A DNA stretch of 7,117 bases from UBA6215 sp964484255 (GTDB lineage: Bacteria; Omnitrophota; Gorgyraeia; Pluralincolimonadales; Pluralincolimonadaceae). The first letter of the stretch is position 1; every line of letters begins with the position of its first letter. This document shows, piece by piece, positions 1-6,064 of the stretch. The position numbers and the translations under genes were made by a program. Where the stretch lies: assembly GCA_964484255.1 (NCBI GenBank), contig CAZAEH010000046.1, positions 1-7,117 on the forward strand, given 5' to 3'. The notes below the pieces were generated by a model. It was not told the origin of the DNA, made no database searches, and saw only the letters and a program-made list of their open reading frames with translations.

Positions 1-861
1 GGGGACGTGGAGGCTTATCTGTCCGGGCTGAAGATAAATGCCCGCCAGGATTCGACCAACCTCATGCAAAAGTTCCTGAGGAACAGGATCAGGCATGAGC
101 TTATGCTGTTACTTGAGAAATACAATCCCAACATCAAGCATGCGCTTACCAGGAGCGCCCGGAATTTCAGTTATGATTATGAGATCGTAGCGGAGGCGGT
201 AGACCGGTCTTTTTCGAGATGCGGGAAGATAAAAGGCGGTTCGACATCGTTGAATGTCAAAAGGCTGAAAGCGCTGAAGCCGGGTATACGCCGCGGGGTG
301 ATCCGGAAATCGATAGAGGCGGTAAAAGGAGATCTTAGGGGTATAGATTATTCCCATATTGAGGATATAGAAGGCCTAATGCTTTCCGGCAGGGGAGCGT
401 TGGACCTGCCGGGTAAAATAAGGGTTTCCAGGTCTGCGGACGTGCTTGTCATTTCCCGAATAAAGGAAAAGACCTCGGTCCCGAGGGTATGGAGGCAGTT
501 TCCCTATCCGGGTTCGGTAGATATACCGGAGTTGAGCCTGACTTTTGACGCAAAGCAGGTCAAGTCCAGCGTTGAGTTCGGAAAACCCCGCAGCGTAGAA
601 TATCTCGATCTAGACAGGATAGANNNNNNNNNNAAGACATGGGAGAGAGGAGACCGCTTCAAGCCGCTCGGGATGGAAAAGGAAAAGAAGCTACAGGATT
701 TTTTTGTTGACCAGAAAGTTCCCAGGCAGAAGCGCGCGTCGGTCCCGCTGCTGGTATCCGGCAAAGACATAATATGGGTCTGCGGTATGAGGTTGTCCGA
801 CAAGGTGAAGATACTTCCGGGGACAAAAAGGATACTCAAGGTCTCCTTTAAAAAAACCTAA
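1..861 (+). CDS. tilS: tRNA(Ile)-lysidine synthase, 3' part (5' end outside window)
   Basis: TilS attaches lysine to C34 of tRNA-Ile(CAU) using ATP, so that this tRNA reads AUA and is charged with Ile. The frame is open to the first base of the window, so the GTG at 7 is an internal Val codon and not a start. The ATP-binding PP-loop domain (SGGxDS motif) must lie upstream; about 286 codons of a protein usually 430-460 aa long are present. The segment at about nt 34-120, with DSTN followed by RNRIRHEL, is the conserved TilS stretch after the catalytic domain. The end carries the C-terminal TilS domain: GDRFKPLGM (from nt 649), KKLQDFFVDQKVPRQKR and PLLV, then IIWVCGMRLSD. A 10-N gap at 624-633 interrupts the codons just before TWERGDRF. 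It keeps the frame as written, but the true residues there are unknown. The gene lies 57 bases upstream of ftsH; tilS near ftsH is a common bacterial order. Confidence 0.94.
   Translation, partial: GDVEAYLSGLKINARQDSTNLMQKFLRNRIRHELMLLLEKYNPNIKHALTRSARNFSYDYEIVAEAVDRSFSRCGKIKGGSTSLNVKRLKALKPGIRRGVIRKSIEAVKGDLRGIDYSHIEDIEGLMLSGRGALDLPGKIRVSRSADVLVISRIKEKTSVPRVWRQFPYPGSVDIPELSLTFDAKQVKSSVEFGKPRSVEYLDLDRIXXXXKTWERGDRFKPLGMEKEKKLQDFFVDQKVPRQKRASVPLLVSGKDIIWVCGMRLSDKVKILPGTKRILKVSFKKT
624..633. other. Assembly gap (10 Ns) inside tilS
   Basis: Ten consecutive Ns replace sequence between the DLDRI and KTWERGDRF parts of TilS. The codon entering the gap is GAN, so its residue is Asp or Glu. As written, the gap keeps frame and leaves four unknown residues. 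In TilS relatives as I recall them, the matching stretch (DADKIxxxLxVRTWxPGDRF type) is about two residues longer, so ten may be a placeholder and not a measured length. Confidence 0.97.
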
Positions 862-866
862 TTTGC

Positions 867-896
867 TTGCCTTCGCCGAAGGCTTTCTGTTATAAT
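867..896 (+). promoter_or_regulatory. Probable sigma-70 promoter for the ftsH operon
   Basis: An exact -10 box TATAAT lies at 891-896, preceded by TG at 888-889, which makes an extended -10 (TGTTATAAT). A partial -35 box TTGCCT lies at 867-872 (4 of 6 matches to TTGACA), with an 18-base spacer. Transcription would start near 903, leaving a leader of about 16 bases before the ftsH ATG at 919, just enough for the AAGGA site at 908-912. It falls in the only spacer over 30 bases between two protein genes. TATAAT strings also occur inside genes here because AUA codons are frequent, so the extended -10, the spacing and the intergenic position carry the call. Confidence 0.55.
869..883 (+). terminator. 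Hairpin after tilS: weak terminator or operator within the promoter
   Basis: GCCTTCG-C-CGAAGGC is a perfect 7-base inverted repeat around a single central C. As RNA it would fold as a 6-bp stem with a GCC loop, followed by UUUCUGUU, and it begins 7 bases after the tilS stop codon. That fits a short intrinsic terminator with a poor U tract. The same bases lie between the proposed -35 and -10 boxes, so as DNA the palindrome could instead be a binding site for a regulator. I cannot choose between the two from sequence alone. Confidence 0.4.
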
Positions 897-918
897 CAAA
901 TCCCCATAAGGAAAATAC

Positions 919-2766
919 ATGGCTAACGGACATAAAAGAAAAAAGAATAACAACCAATCACCTGTCATGCTCCAGCGCATAGTGATATCGCTGGTCATAC
1001 TGATGATAGTGGTGTATTTCTCCGGTGTTTTCAATAACGAGTCCTTGAGCCTGCAGCAGCCCAGGGAAATAAGCCTCTCGGAATTTACCGGGTTTGTTGC
1101 CGGCAATAGTGTAGAGACTGCCGTAAAGAGGGACTATATGGTCCAGGGCAAGCTCAAGGATGGTTCGCTATACAAGGTATACATCACCGAATTCGACCCG
1201 GACCTTGTCAAGCTCATGCGCGACCATGTTAAGGATTTCAGGGTCAACGTAGCGAACCCGTTCTTCACGAATTTTTTCTGGCCGATCCTTTTCCCGCTTA
1301 TAGTACTGATGTTCTTCTGGTACGTCCTCTCGAGAAGCGCCCAGGCAGGAGGGGGCAGGATACTTTCATTCGGCAAGAGCCGCGCGCGCCAGTTCATGGG
1401 CGGGCAGGTCAAAGTCACTTTCAATGATGTCGCCGGCGTGGATGAGGCAAAGGAAGAACTGCAGGAGATAATAGAGTTCCTGAAGGATCCCCGCAAATTC
1501 ACGCGTCTCGGAGGAAAGATACCCAAAGGGGTGCTGCTCATAGGTCCGCCCGGAACAGGCAAGACGCTTCTTGCAAAGGCTGTTGCGGGGGAGGCGGGCG
1601 TCCCGTTCTTTTCCATAAGCGGTTCCGATTTTGTCGAGATGTTCGTCGGAGTCGGCGCTTCAAGGGTTCGCGACCTGTTTGACGAAGCCAAGCGTGCCGC
1701 AAAGATAGGCGGGAAAGGCTGCATTATATTTGTCGATGAGATAGACGCGGTCGGCCGCCAGCGTTTCGCGGGTGTCGGCGGAGGCAATGACGAGCGCGAA
1801 CAGACACTGAATGCGCTTCTTGTCGAGATGGACGGTTTTGGAACGCAGGAAGGCATCATAGTCATAGCTGCTACCAACAGGCCCGATGTTCTCGATAGGG
1901 CGCTTTTGCGTCCCGGAAGGTTCGACAGGGTCGTGTATATTACGGAGCCGGATATAAATGGCAGGGAAGCAATATTGAAAGTCCACGCCAAGGGCATAAA
2001 GCTTGCGCCAGAGGTTGACCTAAAAGTGCTCGCTCAAAGGACGGTAGGCTTCTCCGGAGCTGACCTTGCCAACCTGGTCAACGAAGCAGCGCTGTTGGCT
2101 TCCCGGAGGAACAAGGAAGGCGTTACAATGGAGGAGCTGGGGGAATCGATAGAGAGAGTGATCGCCGGCCCTGCACGAAAGAGCCGCGTGATCAGCGCTC
2201 ATGAAAAAGAAATAACGGCCTACCATGAATCCGGCCACGCCTTGCTTTCGTTGCTCATACCTAAGGTGGAACCCTTGCATAAGGTTACCATATTGCCAAG
2301 GGGTATGGCGGGAGGCTATACGCTTACCGCTCCCACGGAGGACAAATACTATAAATCCAAGAACGAGCTTTTGGCCGAGATAACTATGGCACTTGGCGGC
2401 AGGGCTTCGGAGGAGATAATATTTGCCGATGTGACCACAGGCGCCCGCAATGATATTAAAGTTGCGACCGAATTGGCCCGCCGCATGGTGACCGAGTTCG
2501 GCATGAGTGATAAGCTCGGCAACCTCGCGTTCGGCAGGCATCAGGACCAGATATTTCTCGGGAGGGACCTCTATGAGGAGAAGAATTACAGCGACCAGAC
2601 CGCTCTCCTTATAGACCAGGAAGAGAAGCGTATAGTCGACGAGTGTTATAACAGGGCCAGGCAGACGCTTTTGGATAACAGGGACAAGTTAAAGGCTCTC
2701 GCAGAGAAACTCTTGGAGAAAGAGGTCCTGGACGTCAAGGAGATAAAAGAGCTCCTGGGGTTATAA
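919..2766 (+). CDS. ftsH: ATP-dependent zinc metalloprotease FtsH
   Basis: This membrane-anchored AAA+ protease forms a hexamer in the inner membrane and degrades misassembled membrane proteins and some regulators. The 615-aa product has the full architecture: a basic N-terminus, membrane helix 1 (about 18-38), a periplasmic domain of roughly 75 residues, and membrane helix 2 (about 115-137). The AAA domain has Walker A GPPGTGKT (209-216), pore motif MFVG (241-244), Walker B CIIFVDEID (268-276) and second region of homology ATNRP...RPGRFDR with arginine fingers R334 and R337. The M41 peptidase domain has HESGH (436-440; many family members have HEAGH), and D512 in TTGARND is the likely third zinc ligand. 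The ATG at 919 is preceded by AAGGA with a 6-base spacing. The C-terminus is intact, and length is within the usual range of 600-650 aa. It is probably the first gene of the operon; folP begins 2 bases after its stop codon. Confidence 0.98.
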   Translation: MANGHKRKKNNNQSPVMLQRIVISLVILMIVVYFSGVFNNESLSLQQPREISLSEFTGFVAGNSVETAVKRDYMVQGKLKDGSLYKVYITEFDPDLVKLMRDHVKDFRVNVANPFFTNFFWPILFPLIVLMFFWYVLSRSAQAGGGRILSFGKSRARQFMGGQVKVTFNDVAGVDEAKEELQEIIEFLKDPRKFTRLGGKIPKGVLLIGPPGTGKTLLAKAVAGEAGVPFFSISGSDFVEMFVGVGASRVRDLFDEAKRAAKIGGKGCIIFVDEIDAVGRQRFAGVGGGNDEREQTLNALLVEMDGFGTQEGIIVIAATNRPDVLDRALLRPGRFDRVVYITEPDINGREAILKVHAKGIKLAPEVDLKVLAQRTVGFSGADLANLVNEAALLASRRNKEGVTMEELGESIERVIAGPARKSRVISAHEKEITAYHESGHALLSLLIPKVEPLHKVTILPRGMAGGYTLTAPTEDKYYKSKNELLAEITMALGGRASEEIIFADVTTGARNDIKVATELARRMVTEFGMSDKLGNLAFGRHQDQIFLGRDLYEEKNYSDQTALLIDQEEKRIVDECYNRARQTLLDNRDKLKALAEKLLEKEVLDVKEIKELLGL

Positions 2767-2768
2767 TT

Positions 2769-3968
2769 ATGGAATTGCGCGTCCTTGCGATAAGGGATAC
2801 CGGTGAAGCGGCACGCGAAATGCGTGCCCTTAATGTACATAAGGGCGGCATAGAGATAATGGCCCCTAAATCCGTGTCCCGTGTTATCAAGGTCTCGGGA
2901 TTAAGCTCGGATGCATTTAATATAATAAAACAGGAGATGCTCTCGGCGGGCGGGGATTGTGCAGTTGCCTGGGATGCTTTTGTAAAAAGAAGGAAAAAGA
3001 CACAGGGTCTGATAATTGGCACCGTTGCACAAATAAGCCGTTTGTGCATAAAGCTTGATAAACAGCCGTTGGGCCTGGCAAGGCTCGGCAAGATACTCTC
3101 CGGACTGGAAGCGGATCACTGCAGGAGGGCTTTTTGCCTGCGCGCAGGCAAATATAAATTGAATCTGGGCAGGCAGGCGCATATAATGGGTGTATTGAAC
3201 GTGACGCCAGATTCCTTTTCGGACGGCGGCATGTACTTCGACAAGGAATACGCGGTTGCTAAGGCCCTGAATATGGAAGAGCAGGGCGCCGATATAATAG
3301 ATATCGGGGGAGAATCTACGCGGCCCGGCGCAAAGCCGGTCTCCGTAAAAGAAGAATGCAGGCGGGTTATCCCCGTGATAAAAGGGTTGGCAAAGCACCT
3401 GAAAGTGCCCATATCGATTGATACCCGCAAGTCGGAAGTCGCCATTAGGGCGCTTGATGCAGGCGCTTGTATTATCAATGATGTGACCGGGCTTAAGAAC
3501 GACCGCAAAGTTGCCGGGATTGCCGCCAGGTATAAGGCAGCTGTGGTACTTATGCATATGAAGGGAACTCCCCGGACGATGCAGCAGAGGGATCCGGTAT
3601 ATAAGGACCTTATAGGAGAGATATCCTCTTACCTCAGGGAGAGTGCGGATACCGCAGAGGCTGCCGGCATAAAAAGAGAGAGCATCGTATTAGACCCCGG
3701 TATAGGTTTTGGGAAGACCGTGGAGCATAACCTGAGGATAATAAATAACCTTAGGGAATTCAGGTCCCTTGGTTACCCGGTGCTGTCGGGTCCTTCCCGC
3801 AAGTCGTTCATCGGGAAAGTAACAGGTGCCGGCGAGGATAACAGGCAGTTCGGGACAGCCGCGGCCGTAGTCCTATCGATACAGAACGGCGCGGACATAG
3901 TAAGGGTCCATGATGTAAAACAAATTAAACAGACGGTCCAGATAACGGAAGCTATAATAAATGGTTGA
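2769..3968 (+). CDS. folP: Dihydropteroate synthase, long form with N-terminal domain
   Basis: FolP condenses 6-hydroxymethyl-7,8-dihydropterin pyrophosphate with p-aminobenzoate to give 7,8-dihydropteroate in cytoplasmic folate synthesis. The TIM-barrel part (about 137-399) has every expected motif: MGVLNVTPDSFSDGG (140-154, with metal ligand N143), IDIGGESTRPGA (177-188), SIDT (216-219), IINDV (235-239), LMHMKGTPRTMQ (261-272), LDPGIGFGKT (308-317), GPSRKSFIG (341-349) and RVHDV (379-383). The first ~135 residues are an extra domain containing KQEMLSAGGDCAV (54-66); this extension occurs in the ~400-aa FolP forms of several phyla, and its role is not known to me. Short FolP proteins are about 270-290 aa. 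The ATG lies 2 bases after ftsH, with TGGGG at 2756-2760 as a possible ribosome site. The last 8 bases overlap cdaA. ftsH-folP is a classic bacterial pair. Confidence 0.97.
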   Translation: MELRVLAIRDTGEAAREMRALNVHKGGIEIMAPKSVSRVIKVSGLSSDAFNIIKQEMLSAGGDCAVAWDAFVKRRKKTQGLIIGTVAQISRLCIKLDKQPLGLARLGKILSGLEADHCRRAFCLRAGKYKLNLGRQAHIMGVLNVTPDSFSDGGMYFDKEYAVAKALNMEEQGADIIDIGGESTRPGAKPVSVKEECRRVIPVIKGLAKHLKVPISIDTRKSEVAIRALDAGACIINDVTGLKNDRKVAGIAARYKAAVVLMHMKGTPRTMQQRDPVYKDLIGEISSYLRESADTAEAAGIKRESIVLDPGIGFGKTVEHNLRIINNLREFRSLGYPVLSGPSRKSFIGKVTGAGEDNRQFGTAAAVVLSIQNGADIVRVHDVKQIKQTVQITEAIING

Positions 3969-4806
3969 CCAATTTTTCGATTTTTCCCAGGCCAAGACGC
4001 CCATGCAACTTATCGTAGTGGTGTGGAAGCCTGTCATCGAGATAGCCATAATCTGGTTTGTCATATACAAACTGCTGGCTTTCATCAAGGGCACGCGAGC
4101 CGTCCAGGTATTGCGCGGCATAATTATAATAACCGTAGTATTTTTCCTCACGCAACAACTGCAGTTTAACGTCATAAACTGGATATTCACGAAACTCTTC
4201 GCGCTTTCGGTAATAGCATTCCTTATTGTTTTTCAGCCTGAGCTAAGGAGCGGCCTTGCCCGGATAGGCAGGGAGAAGGTCTTTGGCAACATCCTGACCG
4301 AGGAGAGGGCTATAGAGGAGATAGCCAAATCCGTTTCAATACTTGCCCGCAAGAAGATAGGTGCAATAATTGCGATCCAGAGAGAGGTCAGTCTCGAGCC
4401 TTATACGGAGAGCGGGGTTTCCTTGGACAGCGGGATAACCAGTGAGTTGCTGAATACCATATTCATGCCCAATACTCCTTTGCATGATGGCGGGGTCGTT
4501 ATACACGGGGACAGGATAGTCGCCGCGGGGTGCTTATTCCCGCTTTCCCAGAACCCGGACATAAGCAAGATGCTTGGCACCAGGCACAGGTCGGCATTAG
4601 GGCTTACCGAGGAGACGGATGCAGTGTGCGTTGTCGTTTCCGAGGAGACCGGTATAATATCCGTGGCCAATTCCGGTAAACTTACCCGCGATCTCGACAG
4701 GGATCGTCTCATTAACCACCTTCGCGCCCTTCTTTACAGGCCGAAGAAAGAGAAGAAACCGCATGTCAAGCTGTCTTTCAACCACTTTTTTAACAGGAAG
4801 AAATAA
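3961..4806 (+). CDS. cdaA: Diadenylate cyclase CdaA (c-di-AMP synthase)
   Basis: CdaA makes cyclic di-AMP from two ATP molecules, a second messenger tied to potassium and osmotic balance and to cell-wall homeostasis. The 281-aa product has three N-terminal membrane helices (about 24-42, 50-64 and 70-90), then FQPELR (91-96), a linker, and the cytoplasmic DAC domain (about 112-260). The catalytic motifs are LHDGGVVI (174-181) and GTRHRSALGLTEETD (206-220, with RHR at 208-210). The first motif is usually DGA; here it is DGG (D176-G178), a mild change that probably keeps activity. SEETGIISVANSGKL near the end also matches the family. The tail is strongly basic. GGAAG at 3947-3951 lies 9 bases before the ATG, and the gene overlaps folP by 8 bases, implying coupled translation. 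The usual next genes, cdaR and glmM, are replaced by a 53-aa stub and then pdxJ. Confidence 0.97.
   Translation: MVDQFFDFSQAKTPMQLIVVVWKPVIEIAIIWFVIYKLLAFIKGTRAVQVLRGIIIITVVFFLTQQLQFNVINWIFTKLFALSVIAFLIVFQPELRSGLARIGREKVFGNILTEERAIEEIAKSVSILARKKIGAIIAIQREVSLEPYTESGVSLDSGITSELLNTIFMPNTPLHDGGVVIHGDRIVAAGCLFPLSQNPDISKMLGTRHRSALGLTEETDAVCVVVSEETGIISVANSGKLTRDLDRDRLINHLRALLYRPKKEKKPHVKLSFNHFFNRKK
4795..4800 (+). promoter_or_regulatory. Ribosome binding site of the 53-aa CdaR-like gene
   Basis: AGGAAG lies 5 bases before the ATG at 4806 (7 bases when counted from AGGA), inside the last codons of cdaA. It is one of the better Shine-Dalgarno matches in the window. It is the main evidence that the very short downstream frame is translated. 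Confidence 0.6.
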
Positions 4807-4967
4807 TGACGGGATGGCTCTCTAAGAATCTATGGCTTAAGATCATCGCGCTTGTCCTGGCGATAATTGTATGGGCTTATGCGCGCGAGGACCTGGATAA
4901 ATCGCCGCGTTATAAACAGTCGGACGCGTCCCATCAGGAAGCCCCCGCAGAGCTCCCGCAGAAATAA
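4806..4967 (+). CDS. 53-aa single-pass membrane protein, CdaR/YbbR anchor without YbbR domains
   Basis: The frame starts at the ATG in TAATG, sharing one base with the cdaA stop codon, and has AGGAAG just upstream. Residues 1-27 resemble the start of CdaR (YbbR): a short N-terminus, NLWLKIIALVLAIIVW (8-23) as a membrane helix, then AYARED. Bacillus CdaR has a similar VKIIALLFALLLY helix near its start, and the position directly after cdaA is the usual place of cdaR. CdaR normally continues into several extracytoplasmic YbbR repeats (300-480 aa); here only a 28-residue charged tail (26-53, four Pro) follows before TAA. Only 9 bases remain before pdxJ, so a frameshift cannot be hiding the missing domains. 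By the positive-inside rule the tail would lie outside the membrane, as in CdaR. It may be a minimal CdaA partner, a coupler for pdxJ translation, or a relic. Homology rests on a short hydrophobic stretch plus position. Confidence 0.72.
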   Translation: MTGWLSKNLWLKIIALVLAIIVWAYAREDLDKSPRYKQSDASHQEAPAELPQK

Positions 4968-4976
4968 CCCTTATCA

Positions 4977-5690
4977 ATGCTCAATCTAGGCGTAAATGTA
5001 GACCATATAGCTACTTTAAGGCAGGCAAGGGGAGGGCTTGAGCCCGACCCGGTCTTGGCCGCCCGTGTTTGCGAAGCGGCAGGCTGTGATTCTATCGTGG
5101 CCCACCTCAGGGAAGACAGGCGGCATATGCAGGACAAGGATCTTTATCTTTTAAGGAAGGCTGTAAGGACGCGCCTTAACATGGAAATGTCTATAGCCGC
5201 GGAGATAGTAGCGACAGCGCTCGATCTTGTTCCCGATCAAGTCACCCTTGTCCCTGAAAGGAGAAAAGAGCTGACCACCGAAGGAGGCCTCGATTGTATA
5301 AAATACGGCCGGTGCATTGAAACGGTAGTCGGCAAGCTTGAAGGTGCTGGAATTACGGTGAGCCTTTTTGTGGACCCGGTAAAAAGCCAGATAAAAGCTG
5401 CTGCAGGTACCGGAGCTGAGTTCATAGAGCTTCACACCGGCGAATATTCGAACGCCTCCGACGCGCGCTCCCGCAGGGAAAAACTCAAGAAGCTTGAGGA
5501 TGCCGCTGCTTACGCGATATCGACGGGATTCAGGGTCAATTCGGGCCATGGGCTTAATTACCTCAACGTTCGGGATGTCGCGAGGATCAGGGGTATGGAA
5601 GAGCTCAATATAGGCCACTCCATAATATCCCGCGCTGCTTTCGTGGGCCTTGACAGGGCCGTAAAAGAGATGATAGCCCTTATAAGATGA
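4977..5690 (+). CDS. pdxJ: Pyridoxine 5'-phosphate synthase PdxJ
   Basis: PdxJ closes the pyridine ring of vitamin B6 by joining 1-deoxy-D-xylulose 5-phosphate with 3-amino-2-oxopropyl phosphate (the PdxA product) in the DXP-dependent pathway. The 237-aa TIM-barrel protein has the usual length and motifs: LGVNVDHIATLRQARGG (4-20), AHLREDRRHMQD (42-53; H43, R45, H50), NMEMSIAAE (68-76; E70 the likely catalytic Glu), VTLVPERRKELTTEGGLD (89-106), IELHTGEYSNA (150-160), VNSGHGLNY (187-195; H191) and LNIGHSIISRA (210-220). The ATG at 4977 fits the family start exactly, but no Shine-Dalgarno sequence is visible before it. It lies 9 bases after the stop of the CdaR-like stub, so ribosomes may reinitiate from there. 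The stop overlaps the acpS start as ATGA. pdxJ-acpS is a conserved pair, as in E. coli. Confidence 0.98.
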   Translation: MLNLGVNVDHIATLRQARGGLEPDPVLAARVCEAAGCDSIVAHLREDRRHMQDKDLYLLRKAVRTRLNMEMSIAAEIVATALDLVPDQVTLVPERRKELTTEGGLDCIKYGRCIETVVGKLEGAGITVSLFVDPVKSQIKAAAGTGAEFIELHTGEYSNASDARSRREKLKKLEDAAAYAISTGFRVNSGHGLNYLNVRDVARIRGMEELNIGHSIISRAAFVGLDRAVKEMIALIR

Positions 5691-6064
5691 TAGAAGGATT
5701 TGGGGTAGATATAGTAGAAGTAAAGAGGATAAAGGCAGCCGTGAACAAGTTCGGCGCGCGTTTTCTTGGCAAGATATACACTAAGCGCGAATTGGCTTAT
5801 TGTAAAAGCAAGGGTATGCCCGAGCAGCATCTTGCCGCCCGTTTCGCCGCAAAAGAGGCTGTCTACAAGGCGTTCGGCGGCGACGGTAAGAACCCTATTG
5901 CCTGGACGGATGTCGAGATAGTAAACGACAAGAACGGCAAACCTATGGTCATGCTCAAAGGTACGGCTAAGAAGTTAATGCTCAAAAGGGGAGTAAGGAA
6001 GACGGTGGTAAGCCTTTCCCATACCAGGAACTACGCCGTAGGCAACTGCATCCTACTCAAGTAA
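5687..6064 (+). CDS. acpS: Holo-[acyl-carrier-protein] synthase AcpS
   Basis: AcpS moves the 4'-phosphopantetheine group from CoA to a serine of apo acyl carrier protein, switching on fatty acid synthesis. The 125-aa product is full length for the trimeric AcpS family. It shows GFGVDIVEVKRI (4-15) with magnesium ligand D8, RFAAKEAVYKAF (52-63) with second metal ligand E57, and SLSHTRNYAVG (109-119) near the end. The ATG overlaps the pdxJ stop in ATGA, and its own ribosome site is weak, so translation is probably coupled to pdxJ. Its TAA shares one base with the nnrD ATG. Five of its seven Ile codons are ATA, like its neighbours, so there is no sign of foreign origin. Confidence 0.97.
   Translation: MIEGFGVDIVEVKRIKAAVNKFGARFLGKIYTKRELAYCKSKGMPEQHLAARFAAKEAVYKAFGGDGKNPIAWTDVEIVNDKNGKPMVMLKGTAKKLMLKRGVRKTVVSLSHTRNYAVGNCILLK

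Noticed and set aside
7..9. GTG as the start codon of tilS
   Set aside because: The frame is open to base 1, and the encoded protein begins in the middle of TilS, after the PP-loop domain. The true start is upstream of the window.
862..918. Riboswitch or small RNA in the tilS-ftsH spacer
   Set aside because: At 57 bases, with a predicted leader of about 16 bases, the spacer is too short for a known riboswitch. The only structure is the simple hairpin at 869-883.
1134..1997. Long open frame on the - strand opposite ftsH (287 codons)
   Set aside because: It lies wholly inside ftsH in antisense, and its translation is low-complexity Ser/Pro/Arg-rich with no recognisable motif.
2762..2767. TATAAT just before folP as a possible promoter
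   Set aside because: Transcription would begin after the folP ATG, there is no -35 at the right distance, and TATAAT arises often here from ATA codons and stop codons.
3953..3958. TATAAT just before cdaA as a possible promoter
   Set aside because: Transcription would start past the cdaA ATG at 3961, and no -35 match is seen near 3930-3935. It is the product of two ATA Ile codons at the end of folP.
4806..4980. Frameshifted full-length cdaR
   Set aside because: pdxJ begins 9 bases after the stub's stop codon with its normal N-terminus, so no frame has room for YbbR domains. Deletion or natural shortening is the only option within this assembly.
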